Shown here one piece after another: positions 1-8,434 of a DNA stretch of 64,000 bases. Each line of letters opens with the position of its first letter. Within the stretch, counting starts at the first letter, position 1. The stretch is taken from the NCBI RefSeq assembly GCF_000518985.1, contig NZ_JAEQ01000002.1, positions 186,001 to 250,000 of the forward strand, written 5' to 3'. The stretch is from Chelativorans sp. J32 (GTDB lineage Bacteria > Pseudomonadota > Alphaproteobacteria > Rhizobiales > Rhizobiaceae). A program made the position numbers and the translations under genes. The notes beneath the pieces were generated by a model. It was not told the origin of the DNA and searched no databases. It saw only the letters and a list, made by a program, of their open reading frames with translations.

Positions 1-940
1 CGAGCTGGTTTGCGCCGGCGTCGTAGCACATGGATGCGGCGCTCGGGATGCCGGTGGCGATGAGTTCCGCCTTTCCATCCGGGGAAATACGGGAAATTCC
101 GCCTTCCCTGACGCTGCTGACGTATTTCGTCCCGTCTTCCATGATCACGATGCCGTCGCTTCCGCCTTGCGCGGCCTCTTCGGTCTTGATCAGTTCGCCT
201 TCGGGCGAGAAGGTCAACACGGCCTTGTCTCCGATGTTCACCACGACGAGATTCCCGTCATTGTCGATGGCGATGCCGTTCGGCAGGTTGAGCGGATCGC
301 CTTCGATCAAGACGGTCGAGGTCCCGTCCGGGGTGATCTTGAAGACCCGGAAGGTCGAAGGATCGGGGTTCTGACCGCCGGCGGAAGTCTGCGTCGCGTA
401 GATGGTGCCGTCAGAGGCCACCTCGATGTCGTTGAAGCCGGGGGATTCCTCCGTCTTGATTTCGCCGGCAGGCGCCCCGGTCTCCATGTCGAACATCCGA
501 ATCACGGAAACGGTGGGGGTGTTCTCGTCGGTGCCGCCATCCCGGTCGGCCACGTAAAGCTTGCCGCCCTCGATGTCGCTGCCGAATGGCTGGTTGAGAA
601 CCAACCCGTTGCGATTCACGCCGATCCAGCGGGCGGTGTGAACCGAACCGTCGTGATTGATCAGGGAGATGAAGCCGTCATTCGGCGCCTCATCCTGATT
701 CGCCCCCCTGTTGACTGCCACGATCAGGTCTCGCGATTCGTCGTAGGAGCAGCTTTCCGCATTCACGATCGCACCGTAGACTTTGACGTTGTCGGACATG
801 GCCGTGTAGTTGCCGTTGACCGTCACGCCGAGAGGCTGTCCTGCTTCGAAGGGCTTGTCGCCCTGGTTCGCATCCTGTGCATGGACCAGCGTGGAACCCG
901 TAAGAAGCAGACCAAGCATGGTCGGTACCAGATATTTCAT
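1..940 (-). CDS. Secreted SMP-30/gluconolactonase-like beta-propeller protein (C-terminus beyond window)
   Basis: About 313 residues are visible; the gene runs off the left edge, so the C-terminus is missing. The start at 940 follows a strong Shine-Dalgarno (AGGAGG, about 8 nt upstream). The N-terminus is a signal peptide (MKYLVPTMLGLLLTGSTLVHA). The mature part has NHL/SMP-30-type blades, for example LPNGIAIDNDGNLVVVNIG and GFNDIEVASDGTIYATQ. Family knowledge: such propellers are lactonases or strictosidine-synthase-like hydrolases, often metal dependent. Here the protein would act in the periplasm. It is divergent from the Rieske/PQQ dehydrogenase genes, so hydrolysing a lactone made by the quinoprotein is a reasonable inference, but no substrate can be read from the sequence. 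Confidence 0.8.
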   Translation of the reverse strand, partial: MKYLVPTMLGLLLTGSTLVHAQDANQGDKPFEAGQPLGVTVNGNYTAMSDNVKVYGAIVNAESCSYDESRDLIVAVNRGANQDEAPNDGFISLINHDGSVHTARWIGVNRNGLVLNQPFGSDIEGGKLYVADRDGGTDENTPTVSVIRMFDMETGAPAGEIKTEESPGFNDIEVASDGTIYATQTSAGGQNPDPSTFRVFKITPDGTSTVLIEGDPLNLPNGIAIDNDGNLVVVNIGDKAVLTFSPEGELIKTEEAAQGGSDGIVIMEDGTKYVSSVREGGISRISPDGKAELIATGIPSAASMCYDAGANQL

Positions 941-1252
941 GATTGAAACCTCCTATCGTGAAGTATGTGCGCGGGAGCAATGAATACGGGAATCCGTACA
1001 CTCCCTGGCCATGGAGCAGCTTTTCGCTGCGGGCATGTCATGTTGCCACTGAAACGGGTCACGTGGGTAGACTTAACTGCGACTTTTTTACTTGCAGTCA
1101 CCTGCTTCTCTTTATAGCCTAGATGATGTGAGGAGGTTCCCCTAGGTGACCCAGAGGTCAGCGGCCTGGGGATGTGAAAGTTCACTGAATTCTCCGATGC
1201 GGTGTTAAGAATGGGCCCTTGGGCCCAGTTAACGAGTTCAGGACGTCATCCA

Positions 1253-1846
1253 TTGAAACGTGATTCGGAAAACCAACAGTCCACAGTAGGATGCTGTGGG
1301 GGAAACGTTAATCGCCGCCTAGTCGTTGGCGGCATCGTCGGGATCGCAGCAGCACCGGCATTGGCCCAAGACCAAAGCTCGGATGCAGCTTCCGCTCCTC
1401 CCCAGCCGGGCGACTATCTCGTTCGCGCCAGCGGCGATGACCAGACGACCCCGCTTACGCCAGACGACATTGTGCCAAACTCGGCGCCGGTCCAGGCATG
1501 GCCGGCGGATTCGGCCACACAGACGGTGCGCAGCGACAACTGGCAAAATCTGCTCGTGCTGACCCGGTGGGATCCCGCCGTGCTCAGCCCCGAAGGGCAG
1601 CAATACGCAGCCGGAGGCGTCGTCGCGCAAAGCGCGATCTGCACGCATGAGGGATGCGAGGTTACCAGCTGGGTTGCTGAGAACTTCTTGATGGAGTGCC
1701 CTTGCCATCTGTCCCGCTTCGATCCTCGGCAGAACGGTGCGGTGATGCAAGGACCCGCCAACCGCAAGCTGCCCGCTCTTGCTCTCAAGCTGGACGGGGA
1801 CAAGATCGTTGTAGCTTCTGGCTTCGACGGGCGCGTTGGGGGCTGA
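1253..1846 (+). CDS. Tat-exported Rieske [2Fe-2S] protein
   Basis: A small periplasmic iron-sulfur protein. The cluster ligands are explicit: CTHEGC (Cys-x-His) followed by CPCHLSRFD (Cys-x-x-His), close to the pattern of arsenite oxidase small subunits (AioB). The N-terminus carries a twin-arginine stretch (NRRLVVGG) and a hydrophobic segment ending APALAQD, which suggests Tat export of a folded cluster protein. The start is uncertain: in-frame GTG 1202, ATG 1211 and TTG 1253 are all possible, none with a convincing ribosome site; 1253 gives a Tat leader of normal length. It lies 54 nt upstream of the PQQ dehydrogenase on the same strand, so it is probably co-expressed. Inference: it accepts electrons from the quinoprotein in place of the usual cytochrome c. 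No molybdopterin subunit is nearby, which argues against arsenite oxidase. Confidence 0.8.
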   Translation: MKRDSENQQSTVGCCGGNVNRRLVVGGIVGIAAAPALAQDQSSDAASAPPQPGDYLVRASGDDQTTPLTPDDIVPNSAPVQAWPADSATQTVRSDNWQNLLVLTRWDPAVLSPEGQQYAAGGVVAQSAICTHEGCEVTSWVAENFLMECPCHLSRFDPRQNGAVMQGPANRKLPALALKLDGDKIVVASGFDGRVGG

Positions 1847-1900
1847 CCCCACCCGTACGTATATCTTCACTTTCTCATCGCGCTCTCTAGGGAGGGAATT

Positions 1901-3784
1901 ATGTCGCGTAGATTAGCTTCTTCAACTTTACTTGGCGCGGGGCTTGCCCTGCTCATGGTGTCCACGTCGCTTGCTCAGCAGGCGCCCGCGGGACCCACCG
2001 CACCTCCGGCCGGACCGACGGCTCCTCCGGCTGGCCCCGGAGCCCCACCTGCCGCCGCAGGTGCTCCCGCAGCACCGGCCGCACCGGTCGTGATCCCGGA
2101 TTACAAACCCGTGACCCAGGACATGCTGACAAACCCCGCCGATGGTGACTGGCCGAACTATCGCCGCACCTATGACGGATGGGGCTACAGCCCGCTGAAG
2201 CAGATCACCACGGAGAACGTGGCTGACCTGGAGCCGGTGTGGATGATCTCTACCGGAGCAGCTGAAGGACATGAGTCGCCGCCGATGGTAATCGACGGCA
2301 TCATGTTCGTCACTCAGGCCACGACGACGAGCAACCAGGTGATGGCTATCAAGGCTGACACCGGCGAAATCCTGTGGCGTTATCAGCGCGCGCTTCCTCA
2401 GGACATGCACACTTCGCACCCGACAAACCGCGGTGTGGGCTTCTGGGGCGACAAGATCTTCTTCACCTCGCGCGACGCAGTTCTGGTCGCACTCGATGCG
2501 AAGAGCGGTGCCGAAGTTTGGACCGTGCCAATCGAGGATTACAAGAACGGCTACTATGCGAACCTGGCCCCGCTCGTGATCGACGGCAAAGTCATTGTCG
2601 GCACCTCGGGCGGCGAACGTGGTATCCGTGGCTTCGTCGCGGCTTTCAATGCCGACGATGGAAAGGAACTCTGGCGCACCTACACCATACCTGCTCCGGG
2701 CGAGCCGGGTTCGGAGACGTGGCCTGACAACGACGCATGGAAGACGGGTGCCGGCTCGACCTGGATCACCGGTCACTACGATCCCGAAAGCAAGCTGATC
2801 TACTGGGGTGTCGGAAATGGCGGCCCGTGGATGGGCGATCAGCGCCCGGGCGACAACCTCTATGTCACTTCGGTGATTGCGCTCGACCCCGAGAGCGGCG
2901 CGATCAAGGGACACTTCCAATACCATCCGAACGACTCGTTCGACTGGGACGAAGTGGCCGCTCCGATCCTCGTCGATCTGCCGGGCAAGAATGGTGGCGA
3001 GAAGGTCAAGGGCCTGGTGCATGCCGCCCGTAACGGCGTGCTTTGGGAGCTTGAGCGGACCGACGAAGGCGAGATCAAGTTCATCCGCGGCACACCCTAC
3101 GTGAAGGAAAACTGGATCAAGAGCATGGATCCGGAGACCGGCCGCGTGGAATATGCCGAGGGAACGAAGCCGGGTACGGGTATCCTCGGCGATTTCTGCC
3201 CCTCGTTCTGGGGTGGTAAGGATTGGCCTCCCGTCGCTTATGACCCGGAGACGAACTACGTCTTCATCCCGGCGAACGAGAACCTCTGCACCAAGATGCA
3301 GGGCGGCACCGTGGTCGAATACCGTCCCGGCGCCAGCTTCACGCGCGGCACGCAGGGTGACCGTTCCGATCTCTATCTGGCCGAAGGCGCGAACCATATC
3401 GGCGAAGTCCAGGCTTGGGATCTGTCGACCGGCAAGCAGGTGTGGAAGCATGAGTTCCCCAATTCGGCGAACTGGGGCCCGCTCATGACCACGGCTGGCG
3501 GTCTGGTGTTCGGTGGCGGAACGAATGACAACATGTTCCGTGCCTTCGACGCCAAGACGGGCGATGTCGTCTGGGAGACCAAGCTCAATTCGAGCGTGAT
3601 CGGTGTGCCTTCCACCTTTGAGGTCGACGGCAAGCAGTATGTCTCGGTGCAGGCCGGTTGGGGTATTGACGCTGCGTCCATGCAGAGCCGTCTCGCCACA
3701 TCTTATCCGGACAAGTTCAAGCCGGGTCCGACGGTTCCGACCGGCGGCGTGATCTGGGTCTTCGCACTCCCGGACAACAACTAA
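1901..3784 (+). CDS. PQQ-dependent alcohol dehydrogenase, lanthanide-type active site (XoxF/ExaA family)
   Basis: A 627-residue periplasmic quinoprotein with an eight-bladed W-motif propeller. The start is supported by AGGGAGG upstream. After the signal peptide (to about residue 25) comes an unusual Pro/Ala/Gly-rich linker to about residue 60. Metal/PQQ ligands are intact: Glu239 in SGGERGIRG, Asn306 in GVGNGGPW and the catalytic Asp348 in NDSFDWD. Asp350, two residues later, is the residue that in XoxF/PedH-type enzymes coordinates a lanthanide; calcium enzymes have Ala, Ser or Thr there. The vicinal Cys-Cys of methanol/ethanol dehydrogenases is absent: its place before NRGV reads HTSHPT. 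Substrate unknown, probably a primary alcohol or aldehyde. Neighbours are the Rieske gene upstream and a degenerate paralogue downstream. Confidence 0.92.
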   Translation: MSRRLASSTLLGAGLALLMVSTSLAQQAPAGPTAPPAGPTAPPAGPGAPPAAAGAPAAPAAPVVIPDYKPVTQDMLTNPADGDWPNYRRTYDGWGYSPLKQITTENVADLEPVWMISTGAAEGHESPPMVIDGIMFVTQATTTSNQVMAIKADTGEILWRYQRALPQDMHTSHPTNRGVGFWGDKIFFTSRDAVLVALDAKSGAEVWTVPIEDYKNGYYANLAPLVIDGKVIVGTSGGERGIRGFVAAFNADDGKELWRTYTIPAPGEPGSETWPDNDAWKTGAGSTWITGHYDPESKLIYWGVGNGGPWMGDQRPGDNLYVTSVIALDPESGAIKGHFQYHPNDSFDWDEVAAPILVDLPGKNGGEKVKGLVHAARNGVLWELERTDEGEIKFIRGTPYVKENWIKSMDPETGRVEYAEGTKPGTGILGDFCPSFWGGKDWPPVAYDPETNYVFIPANENLCTKMQGGTVVEYRPGASFTRGTQGDRSDLYLAEGANHIGEVQAWDLSTGKQVWKHEFPNSANWGPLMTTAGGLVFGGGTNDNMFRAFDAKTGDVVWETKLNSSVIGVPSTFEVDGKQYVSVQAGWGIDAASMQSRLATSYPDKFKPGPTVPTGGVIWVFALPDNN

Positions 3785-3790
3785 TGCAGC

Positions 3791-3819
3791 AACCCGCCTC
3801 GGTTAAGCCGGGGCGGGTT
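3791..3819 (+). terminator. Stem-loop after the PQQ dehydrogenase
   Basis: A 12-bp stem (one G-T wobble) with loop TTAAG starts 7 nt after the stop codon. No U-tract follows, so it may be an mRNA-stabilising or partial-termination hairpin between the two propeller genes. Confidence 0.6.
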
Positions 3820-3889
3820 ACAGGCTCTATGAGCTCATTTTGACGGCGGTGCGGGCATGCTCGTATCGCCGTCGCAGATGTTAGGCATC

Positions 3890-5551
3890 ATGAAATCCAT
3901 TTCTGTCCCTGCATGCATCCTGGGGATCGGCTTTGCGCTATGGAGCGCATCCGGCACAATCGCCGCCGAGGTCACGCCGCAACGCCTCCTCAATGCGGCG
4001 GAGGAGCCCCAGAACTGGCTTATGAATCTCGGCGCTTATGACGGCAGCCGTTATTCCAGCCTCGCTGGCATCAATCGCGATAATGCGTCGAAACTGGTTG
4101 TTCATTACAGCGTTCCTCTCGGTGGGCTGATCGAAGGAAGCGGCAATTTCCGGAACGCGCTGCCCATGAGCCCGCTGGTGGAAGACGGATTCATCTACAT
4201 CGTCGATGGCTGGGGTCACGTCTCAAAGCTGGATGCACGAAAAAAGGGCGAGGTGGTCTGGCAGAACAGCGAATTGCAGACTGATCTCGACAGTTGGTTC
4301 GTAGCCGGCCGAGGCTTGGCCCTTTATGGAAATTTCGTTATTGCCGCTTCTTCCGACGGCCATATTCATTGGCTCGACAAGGACACCGGCAAATCCGTCC
4401 GGTCTGTCCAGGTGGGGGATCCTAAGCAAGGATACACCATTCAGGCCTCTCCGCTGGTGGTCGGCGATCGCATCATCGTTGGCAGCGGCGGTGCCGAGCG
4501 GGGCGCCATCGGCAGGATCGACGCCATCGATGCGAAGACGGGCTCGTCGTTATGGCATGTAGGCACCACCGATAACGCCCTTGGCGGCGGAACGATCTCG
4601 CAGACAGGGGTTTTCGACCCCAAAACAGGCCTGACCATCTGGGGGACCGGCCATCCCAATCCCCGCTACAATCCGCAGGCCCGTCCCGGAGACGATCTGC
4701 ATGCCAACAGCGTCCTCGCGATCGACGTGGAGACCGGCGAGTTGCGTTGGCATTTTCAGTATACTCCGGGGGATATCAATGGTTTCTCTGAGGACGGAAC
4801 GCATCAGCTGGTCTATCCTGCTGGTGCGAGCGAGCCCGTTGTCACGCACTTCGCCAATAACGGTTATTTCTACGGCCTGACCGGCAAGCAAGGGAAATTC
4901 CAGATCGCGGCTCCTTATGTCGTGGGGCTCGAATGGACCGCCGGCATCGATGAAGCGGGTCATCCGGTCGAGTATCGGGCCAGCGCGGATGTTCAGGCCT
5001 ATAAGTCGGGTGCCTGGCAAGGCCGCCCGGACTGCCCGAACATCAAGGGGGCGTCGTCATTCGCTTCCGCCTACAGCCCTAGGACCGCTCTTGCCTATGG
5101 TTCAGGGGCCGACGGGTGCCTTTCCGAAAACATCCCGGTCATTCGTACGGAATCGGCGCCTGGCTGGCTCGGCGCCTATTATTCCGGGGCTGCGGCCGAT
5201 ATGGGCATGCTGACGGCTGTCGATCCGCAAAGCGGGACGGTCAAGGCGCAACGGTTGTTTGATTTTCCGCTGCATGCCGGCGCCTTGGCGACTGCAGGAG
5301 GGCTGGTGTTTACGACCACCGCCGAGGGCACGCTCCATGCCCTGAATGATGAAACGCTTGAAACGGTGTGGAGCACCAAATTCGGTTCGCTGACGGACGT
5401 GCCGCCGATTACCTTTGAGGTAGACGGCCAACAGTTCATCGCGGTCGTCGTCGGTGGAAACAGCTACACTGGCAATCTCTCCTATCGCCCACCGGAAATG
5501 GGGTTGTCCGAGCCGCTTTTCGTCCTGGCTGTTCTGGGGCTGCGGCCATGA
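3890..5551 (+). CDS. PQQ-dehydrogenase-like propeller protein with degenerate active site
   Basis: A secreted homologue of the upstream quinoprotein (553 residues from the ATG at 3890, whose leader MKSISVPACILGIGFALWSA is a good signal peptide; in-frame ATGs at 3857 and 3878 are alternatives). The W-motif blades are kept (GELRWHFQY, GSSLWHVG) and the Glu ligand survives in SGGAERGA. The Asn ligand motif GNxxPW has become GHPNPR. The catalytic region NDSFDWDE of the neighbour aligns with GDINGFSE, so catalytic Asp is Gly298 and the lanthanide Asp is Ser300. Family knowledge predicts no dehydrogenase activity. It may be a scaffold, a PQQ or metal chaperone, or a lectin-like subunit. The stop overlaps the next gene's start. 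Confidence 0.85.
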   Translation: MKSISVPACILGIGFALWSASGTIAAEVTPQRLLNAAEEPQNWLMNLGAYDGSRYSSLAGINRDNASKLVVHYSVPLGGLIEGSGNFRNALPMSPLVEDGFIYIVDGWGHVSKLDARKKGEVVWQNSELQTDLDSWFVAGRGLALYGNFVIAASSDGHIHWLDKDTGKSVRSVQVGDPKQGYTIQASPLVVGDRIIVGSGGAERGAIGRIDAIDAKTGSSLWHVGTTDNALGGGTISQTGVFDPKTGLTIWGTGHPNPRYNPQARPGDDLHANSVLAIDVETGELRWHFQYTPGDINGFSEDGTHQLVYPAGASEPVVTHFANNGYFYGLTGKQGKFQIAAPYVVGLEWTAGIDEAGHPVEYRASADVQAYKSGAWQGRPDCPNIKGASSFASAYSPRTALAYGSGADGCLSENIPVIRTESAPGWLGAYYSGAAADMGMLTAVDPQSGTVKAQRLFDFPLHAGALATAGGLVFTTTAEGTLHALNDETLETVWSTKFGSLTDVPPITFEVDGQQFIAVVVGGNSYTGNLSYRPPEMGLSEPLFVLAVLGLRP

Positions 5552-6246
5552 GACGGCTCCAACTCATCGGCACCTGCCTCGTGACGTTGCTGGCAGCTTC
5601 GCCCGCCTTGGCGTGCCAGGGTGGACCGAGCGTGTGGGATATCCAGCTAGGATCGATGATCCGGGATCTGCCGGGTGGCTTTACCGATCATGCCTGCGGA
5701 AGCAATGGCGGCCCTCCCGGCAAACTGTTGTCGAGCTTTGAGGATTTCAAACAGTGCAGGCCGGAAGGAGACGGGCTTTTTGAAGTCGCCTTCCGCTATG
5801 ACGATGAGCAGGAGTTCGTGGCACGTGCCCTTGAGCAGACACGCGCTTTAGCGCTCTGCGAGGGCACGAAGGTTTTCGGCTTCCCCGTCGTTCCCACGGT
5901 TCTGCTGGATGGTGACGGAGTTGTGCGGGGGCTTCGCCTCGTGACCGATCCGCGTGGGGTGGAGCCAGCCGACCGGAGCAATGCCTGGGCGCTGGGCAAT
6001 ATGCTCAAGCGCCGGTACGGGGTGGAAGGTTGGACATGCGAGGACCTGCCTGAGGTGCCGGGAGAGACGCCGGTGGCCAGCTTCAAATTGCGGGAGCGCT
6101 GCAGCAAGTCAGTGGAGGGAGTCGAGCTTTCCGTCGAAAGCGAATACTACCACCGTGCAGGACAGTCCTTCACGGACGAATTCGGCAATGTGCAGCCGGG
6201 TCTCTTTATCAGCCAGGCGCGCTTCGAGATGAAGCAGCAGCGCTGA
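5548..6246 (+). CDS. Secreted protein of unknown function in the quinoprotein operon
   Basis: 232 residues. Its ATG overlaps the stop of the propeller gene (ATGA), indicating translational coupling. The signal peptide is MRRLQLIGTCLVTLLAASPALA, and the mature protein begins at a Cys (ACQGG). It is not a clear lipobox, since PALAC has Ala at -1 but Leu at -2 rather than the usual Leu at -3. Six cysteines occur in the mature part (ACQGG, DHACGSN, FKQCRPE, ALCEGT, GWTCED, RERCSK), so disulfides are likely. No family was recognised. Context suggests a periplasmic accessory protein for the PQQ dehydrogenase or its degenerate paralogue. Confidence 0.75.
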   Translation: MRRLQLIGTCLVTLLAASPALACQGGPSVWDIQLGSMIRDLPGGFTDHACGSNGGPPGKLLSSFEDFKQCRPEGDGLFEVAFRYDDEQEFVARALEQTRALALCEGTKVFGFPVVPTVLLDGDGVVRGLRLVTDPRGVEPADRSNAWALGNMLKRRYGVEGWTCEDLPEVPGETPVASFKLRERCSKSVEGVELSVESEYYHRAGQSFTDEFGNVQPGLFISQARFEMKQQR

Positions 6247-6348
6247 AACCGGCTATCCTGAAAACCGGAGCGGTTCGGAACGCGCCGTCGCTTCGATTCA
6301 ATAAACATAACCTCGCTGTGCGTCGCAAAGGACGTACAGCGCTTTACG

Positions 6349-6375
6349 GCCACAGGAAGCTTAGTTTCCTGTGGC
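6349..6375 (-). terminator. Perfect 10-bp stem-loop spanning a stop codon
   Basis: GCCACAGGAA and TTCCTGTGGC flank a 7-nt loop that contains the stop codon of the minus-strand pentapeptide gene. No U-tract follows. It may end transcription from either side of this convergent pair or protect the 3' end. Confidence 0.5.
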
Positions 6376-7185
6376 TGGGCCTATGAGCGCGTTTTCGATC
6401 CGCACGCAAGCGAACACGGCATCGTCCTGCCGCATGCCGCGAAGATCGGCGTTGACCATGCGGGCATCGGTGAAATTCGCGGACATGAAATCGGCATTGA
6501 AGGCATTGACGAGGCTGAGATCCGCCGAGGTGAAATTCGCCTCGATGAAGCCCCCATTCGTCAGCACCGCGCTTCGCATATCCGTCCGCTGGAGGTTGGC
6601 CCCTTGCAGATTGGCGAGTTGCAGATCGGCTTTGCGCATGTCCGCACCGGTGAAATTCGCCTGCATCGCCATGGCGTGGACAAGTTTGGCTTCCTGCAAC
6701 TGCGCCTGTGTCAGCCGCGCGTGTTGCAGGCGCGCCCAGGTGAGATCCGCGCGCGTGAGCACGGCGCGGCTCAGATCCGACCTGTAGAGCAATGCCTGAT
6801 TGAGGTTCGCTTCGATCAGTGATGCGTTCTTCAGATCTGTCAGGTTGAGATTGGCGCCTGCGAGGTTCGCCGCATCGAGCTTTGCGCCGGTGAGCGATGC
6901 GCGGTGCAGCGAGGCACCGGACAAATCCGCGCCGCGAAGATCTGCGCCCGCGAGATCGCGCCGTTGCAACTGTGCCCCTTTCAGACTGCAGCCGGGACAA
7001 TCCTTCGTTCCTCCTGCGAGGAACGCCTGCGCATCACCAACCGGGAGCGGCTCCGACCGATCAATCGAGGGGAGGGGGGCGAAGGGTTGCGAGATGACCG
7101 GATGACATATCCGGCCGCCGCTCTGGGCAAAGGCCGGAAAACAAAGGCTGGTCAAAGCAAAAACGGTGAGGATCAGACGGGCCAA
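6361..7185 (-). CDS. Secreted pentapeptide-repeat protein
   Basis: 274 residues with a signal peptide (MARLILTVFALTSLCFPAFA). From about residue 65 nearly the whole protein is A(D/N)Lxx-type pentapeptide repeats (for example LAGADLRGADLSGASLHRAS, ANFTGADMRKADLQLANLQG), which fold as a right-handed quadrilateral beta-helix. Two cysteines precede the helix (KDCPGC). Family knowledge: known roles include DNA-gyrase mimicry and host or surface binding, but the signal peptide rules out a gyrase-protection role here. Function unknown; it is convergent with the quinoprotein operon. Confidence 0.85.
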   Translation of the reverse strand: MARLILTVFALTSLCFPAFAQSGGRICHPVISQPFAPLPSIDRSEPLPVGDAQAFLAGGTKDCPGCSLKGAQLQRRDLAGADLRGADLSGASLHRASLTGAKLDAANLAGANLNLTDLKNASLIEANLNQALLYRSDLSRAVLTRADLTWARLQHARLTQAQLQEAKLVHAMAMQANFTGADMRKADLQLANLQGANLQRTDMRSAVLTNGGFIEANFTSADLSLVNAFNADFMSANFTDARMVNADLRGMRQDDAVFACVRIENALIGPATGN

Positions 7186-7588
7186 AATGAGTTCGCGCCT
7201 TTCGGATGGAGTCAGGCTAATCTATCCAAGTTGCAGGGGCGGGTTCAAGAAGGAACCGATGCATTTAATACATGGGGAACTACGGGAGCAAGCGTGCCAA
7301 AGCGCGGATTTCTGGGGTGGCGAGACGCTTTCCACACTGGCGGGAAGTGACACCGTGACGGGCCGCGAAAGAACCCGGTAGCCTCTGACCTTCAGGGTTA
7401 AGCGATACCATTGAGGCTTCTTGAGAGTACGGTAGTTCATACATAAACCCGGAGAGGACCTCAGTTTCAGGGAAAATTCTATACTGCGAGGCGGCCGAGA
7501 CAGATCAGCTGGAGGCAGGATGACATTTGCGGGTAAGGACGTGACGCCGAGCCAGCATGAGGCGAGCGGCGACCGGTGCTTGGCGGTT
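7186..7588. other. Intergenic region, nothing recognised
   Basis: About 400 bases without a convincing gene, RNA or repeat. Short open frames exist on both strands, but none has a ribosome site together with a recognisable product. The promoter of the pentapeptide gene should lie near 7190-7300. Confidence 0.5.
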
Positions 7589-7726
7589 TCACATCAGTGA
7601 TCTAGCGGCGAAGTAAAGTATTGCAGCCAGGATCAGCACCGCAGCGAAATGACCATAGACCGAACTGGTGGCTCCATGGGACGTGACCTCGGGCCGGGTG
7701 ACGCTTGCCCCAAGAGAAACACACAT
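7589..7726 (-). CDS. Possible small membrane protein
   Basis: From the ATG at 7726 the frame gives 45 residues ending in one hydrophobic segment (GHFAAVLILAAILYFAARSLM), compatible with a C-terminal transmembrane helix. The frame is open further upstream, to 7825. The ribosome site is weak (GCAGG). No family recognised; this could be a chance frame. Confidence 0.3.
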   Translation of the reverse strand: MCVSLGASVTRPEVTSHGATSSVYGHFAAVLILAAILYFAARSLM

Positions 7727-7875
7727 GGCGCCTGCGAACAAGCAAACGTTCGGTTCCTGCTTTGACACCCGGAATGACCGCCGTTTAGCCGGGTGGGTGG
7801 CTCGATCGAGCAGGCTGGTTGCCATACGGGGATCTTAGCGAGAGACCGCAGCTTCTGACCCGTGATCCGTCGTGT

Positions 7876-8175
7876 CTAACCGCAGGTGGCCCGGACTATT
7901 TTTCCCGTATCCGCATCGGTTTCGATCGTCACGCGATCTTCGCGGAAATCCATCGTCACCGGGTCGCCAGGCTTGACCTGGCGCACGATGGTCGCTCCGG
8001 TCAACTGCTTGGCTTGTTCGTCGGTCACCCTGTCCCGCCCGACCAAGGCCTGGGCGGCCTCCGGCTTGCAAGTACCTTCAGACGCTTCAGCAATAGGTGG
8101 TTCTTTCTGGCAACCCGCTAAACCCAGGGAAAGGAGAGCGGCTGCAAAAACGGCAAGGTGACGCGCGCAAATCAA
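7876..8175 (-). CDS. I78-family peptidase-inhibitor lipoprotein
   Basis: 99 residues. A lipoprotein signal with lipobox LGLAGC ends at Cys22, so the protein should be lipid-anchored. The mature part matches the I78 inhibitor pattern: a conserved Cys, then ALVGRDRVTDEQAKQL, then the core VRQVKPGDPVTMDFREDRV and a terminal IVRATCG. The two cysteines probably form the disulfide known from Aspergillus elastase inhibitor relatives. Likely role: protecting the envelope from serine proteases. It is monocistronic. Confidence 0.85.
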   Translation of the reverse strand: MICARHLAVFAAALLSLGLAGCQKEPPIAEASEGTCKPEAAQALVGRDRVTDEQAKQLTGATIVRQVKPGDPVTMDFREDRVTIETDADTGKIVRATCG

Positions 8176-8434
8176 AGCTGAACCTCGTTCATGAAAAGCA
8201 GTGAAGGGTAAATCAGACGTGGCTCATGCTGGCAATAGGTGCCGGATGACGGTAAGGCTCCCATAAGAGCGAGGGCGCTCACCAAACTCCGAGTCGCGGT
8301 GAAGTTCCAAGTAGGTCGGAGTGCAAAACTCCCGGGCGAGGCCACCCCAACGAAAAGTGAGTGGCGCGCCCGAGGAGTTCCCCGCAGGGCGCGAGGATTG
8401 GCCTAGCCTAAGTGAGGGCTGGGCCGCGTATCGG

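Noticed and set aside
1212-1227. TGGGCCCTTGGGCCCA palindrome before the Rieske gene
   Set aside because: A near-perfect palindrome, but no associated regulator or repetition was found, so it was not listed as an operator.
1253-1846. Arsenite oxidase small subunit
   Set aside because: The Rieske pattern resembles AioB, but no molybdopterin oxidase subunit is in the neighbourhood.
1928-3451. 507-codon open frame antisense to the PQQ dehydrogenase
   Set aside because: Shadow of a high-GC gene; no recognisable family, whereas the sense strand encodes a complete quinoprotein.
7222-7440. 72-codon frame with a basic N-terminus
   Set aside because: Weak initiation signal and no recognised product.
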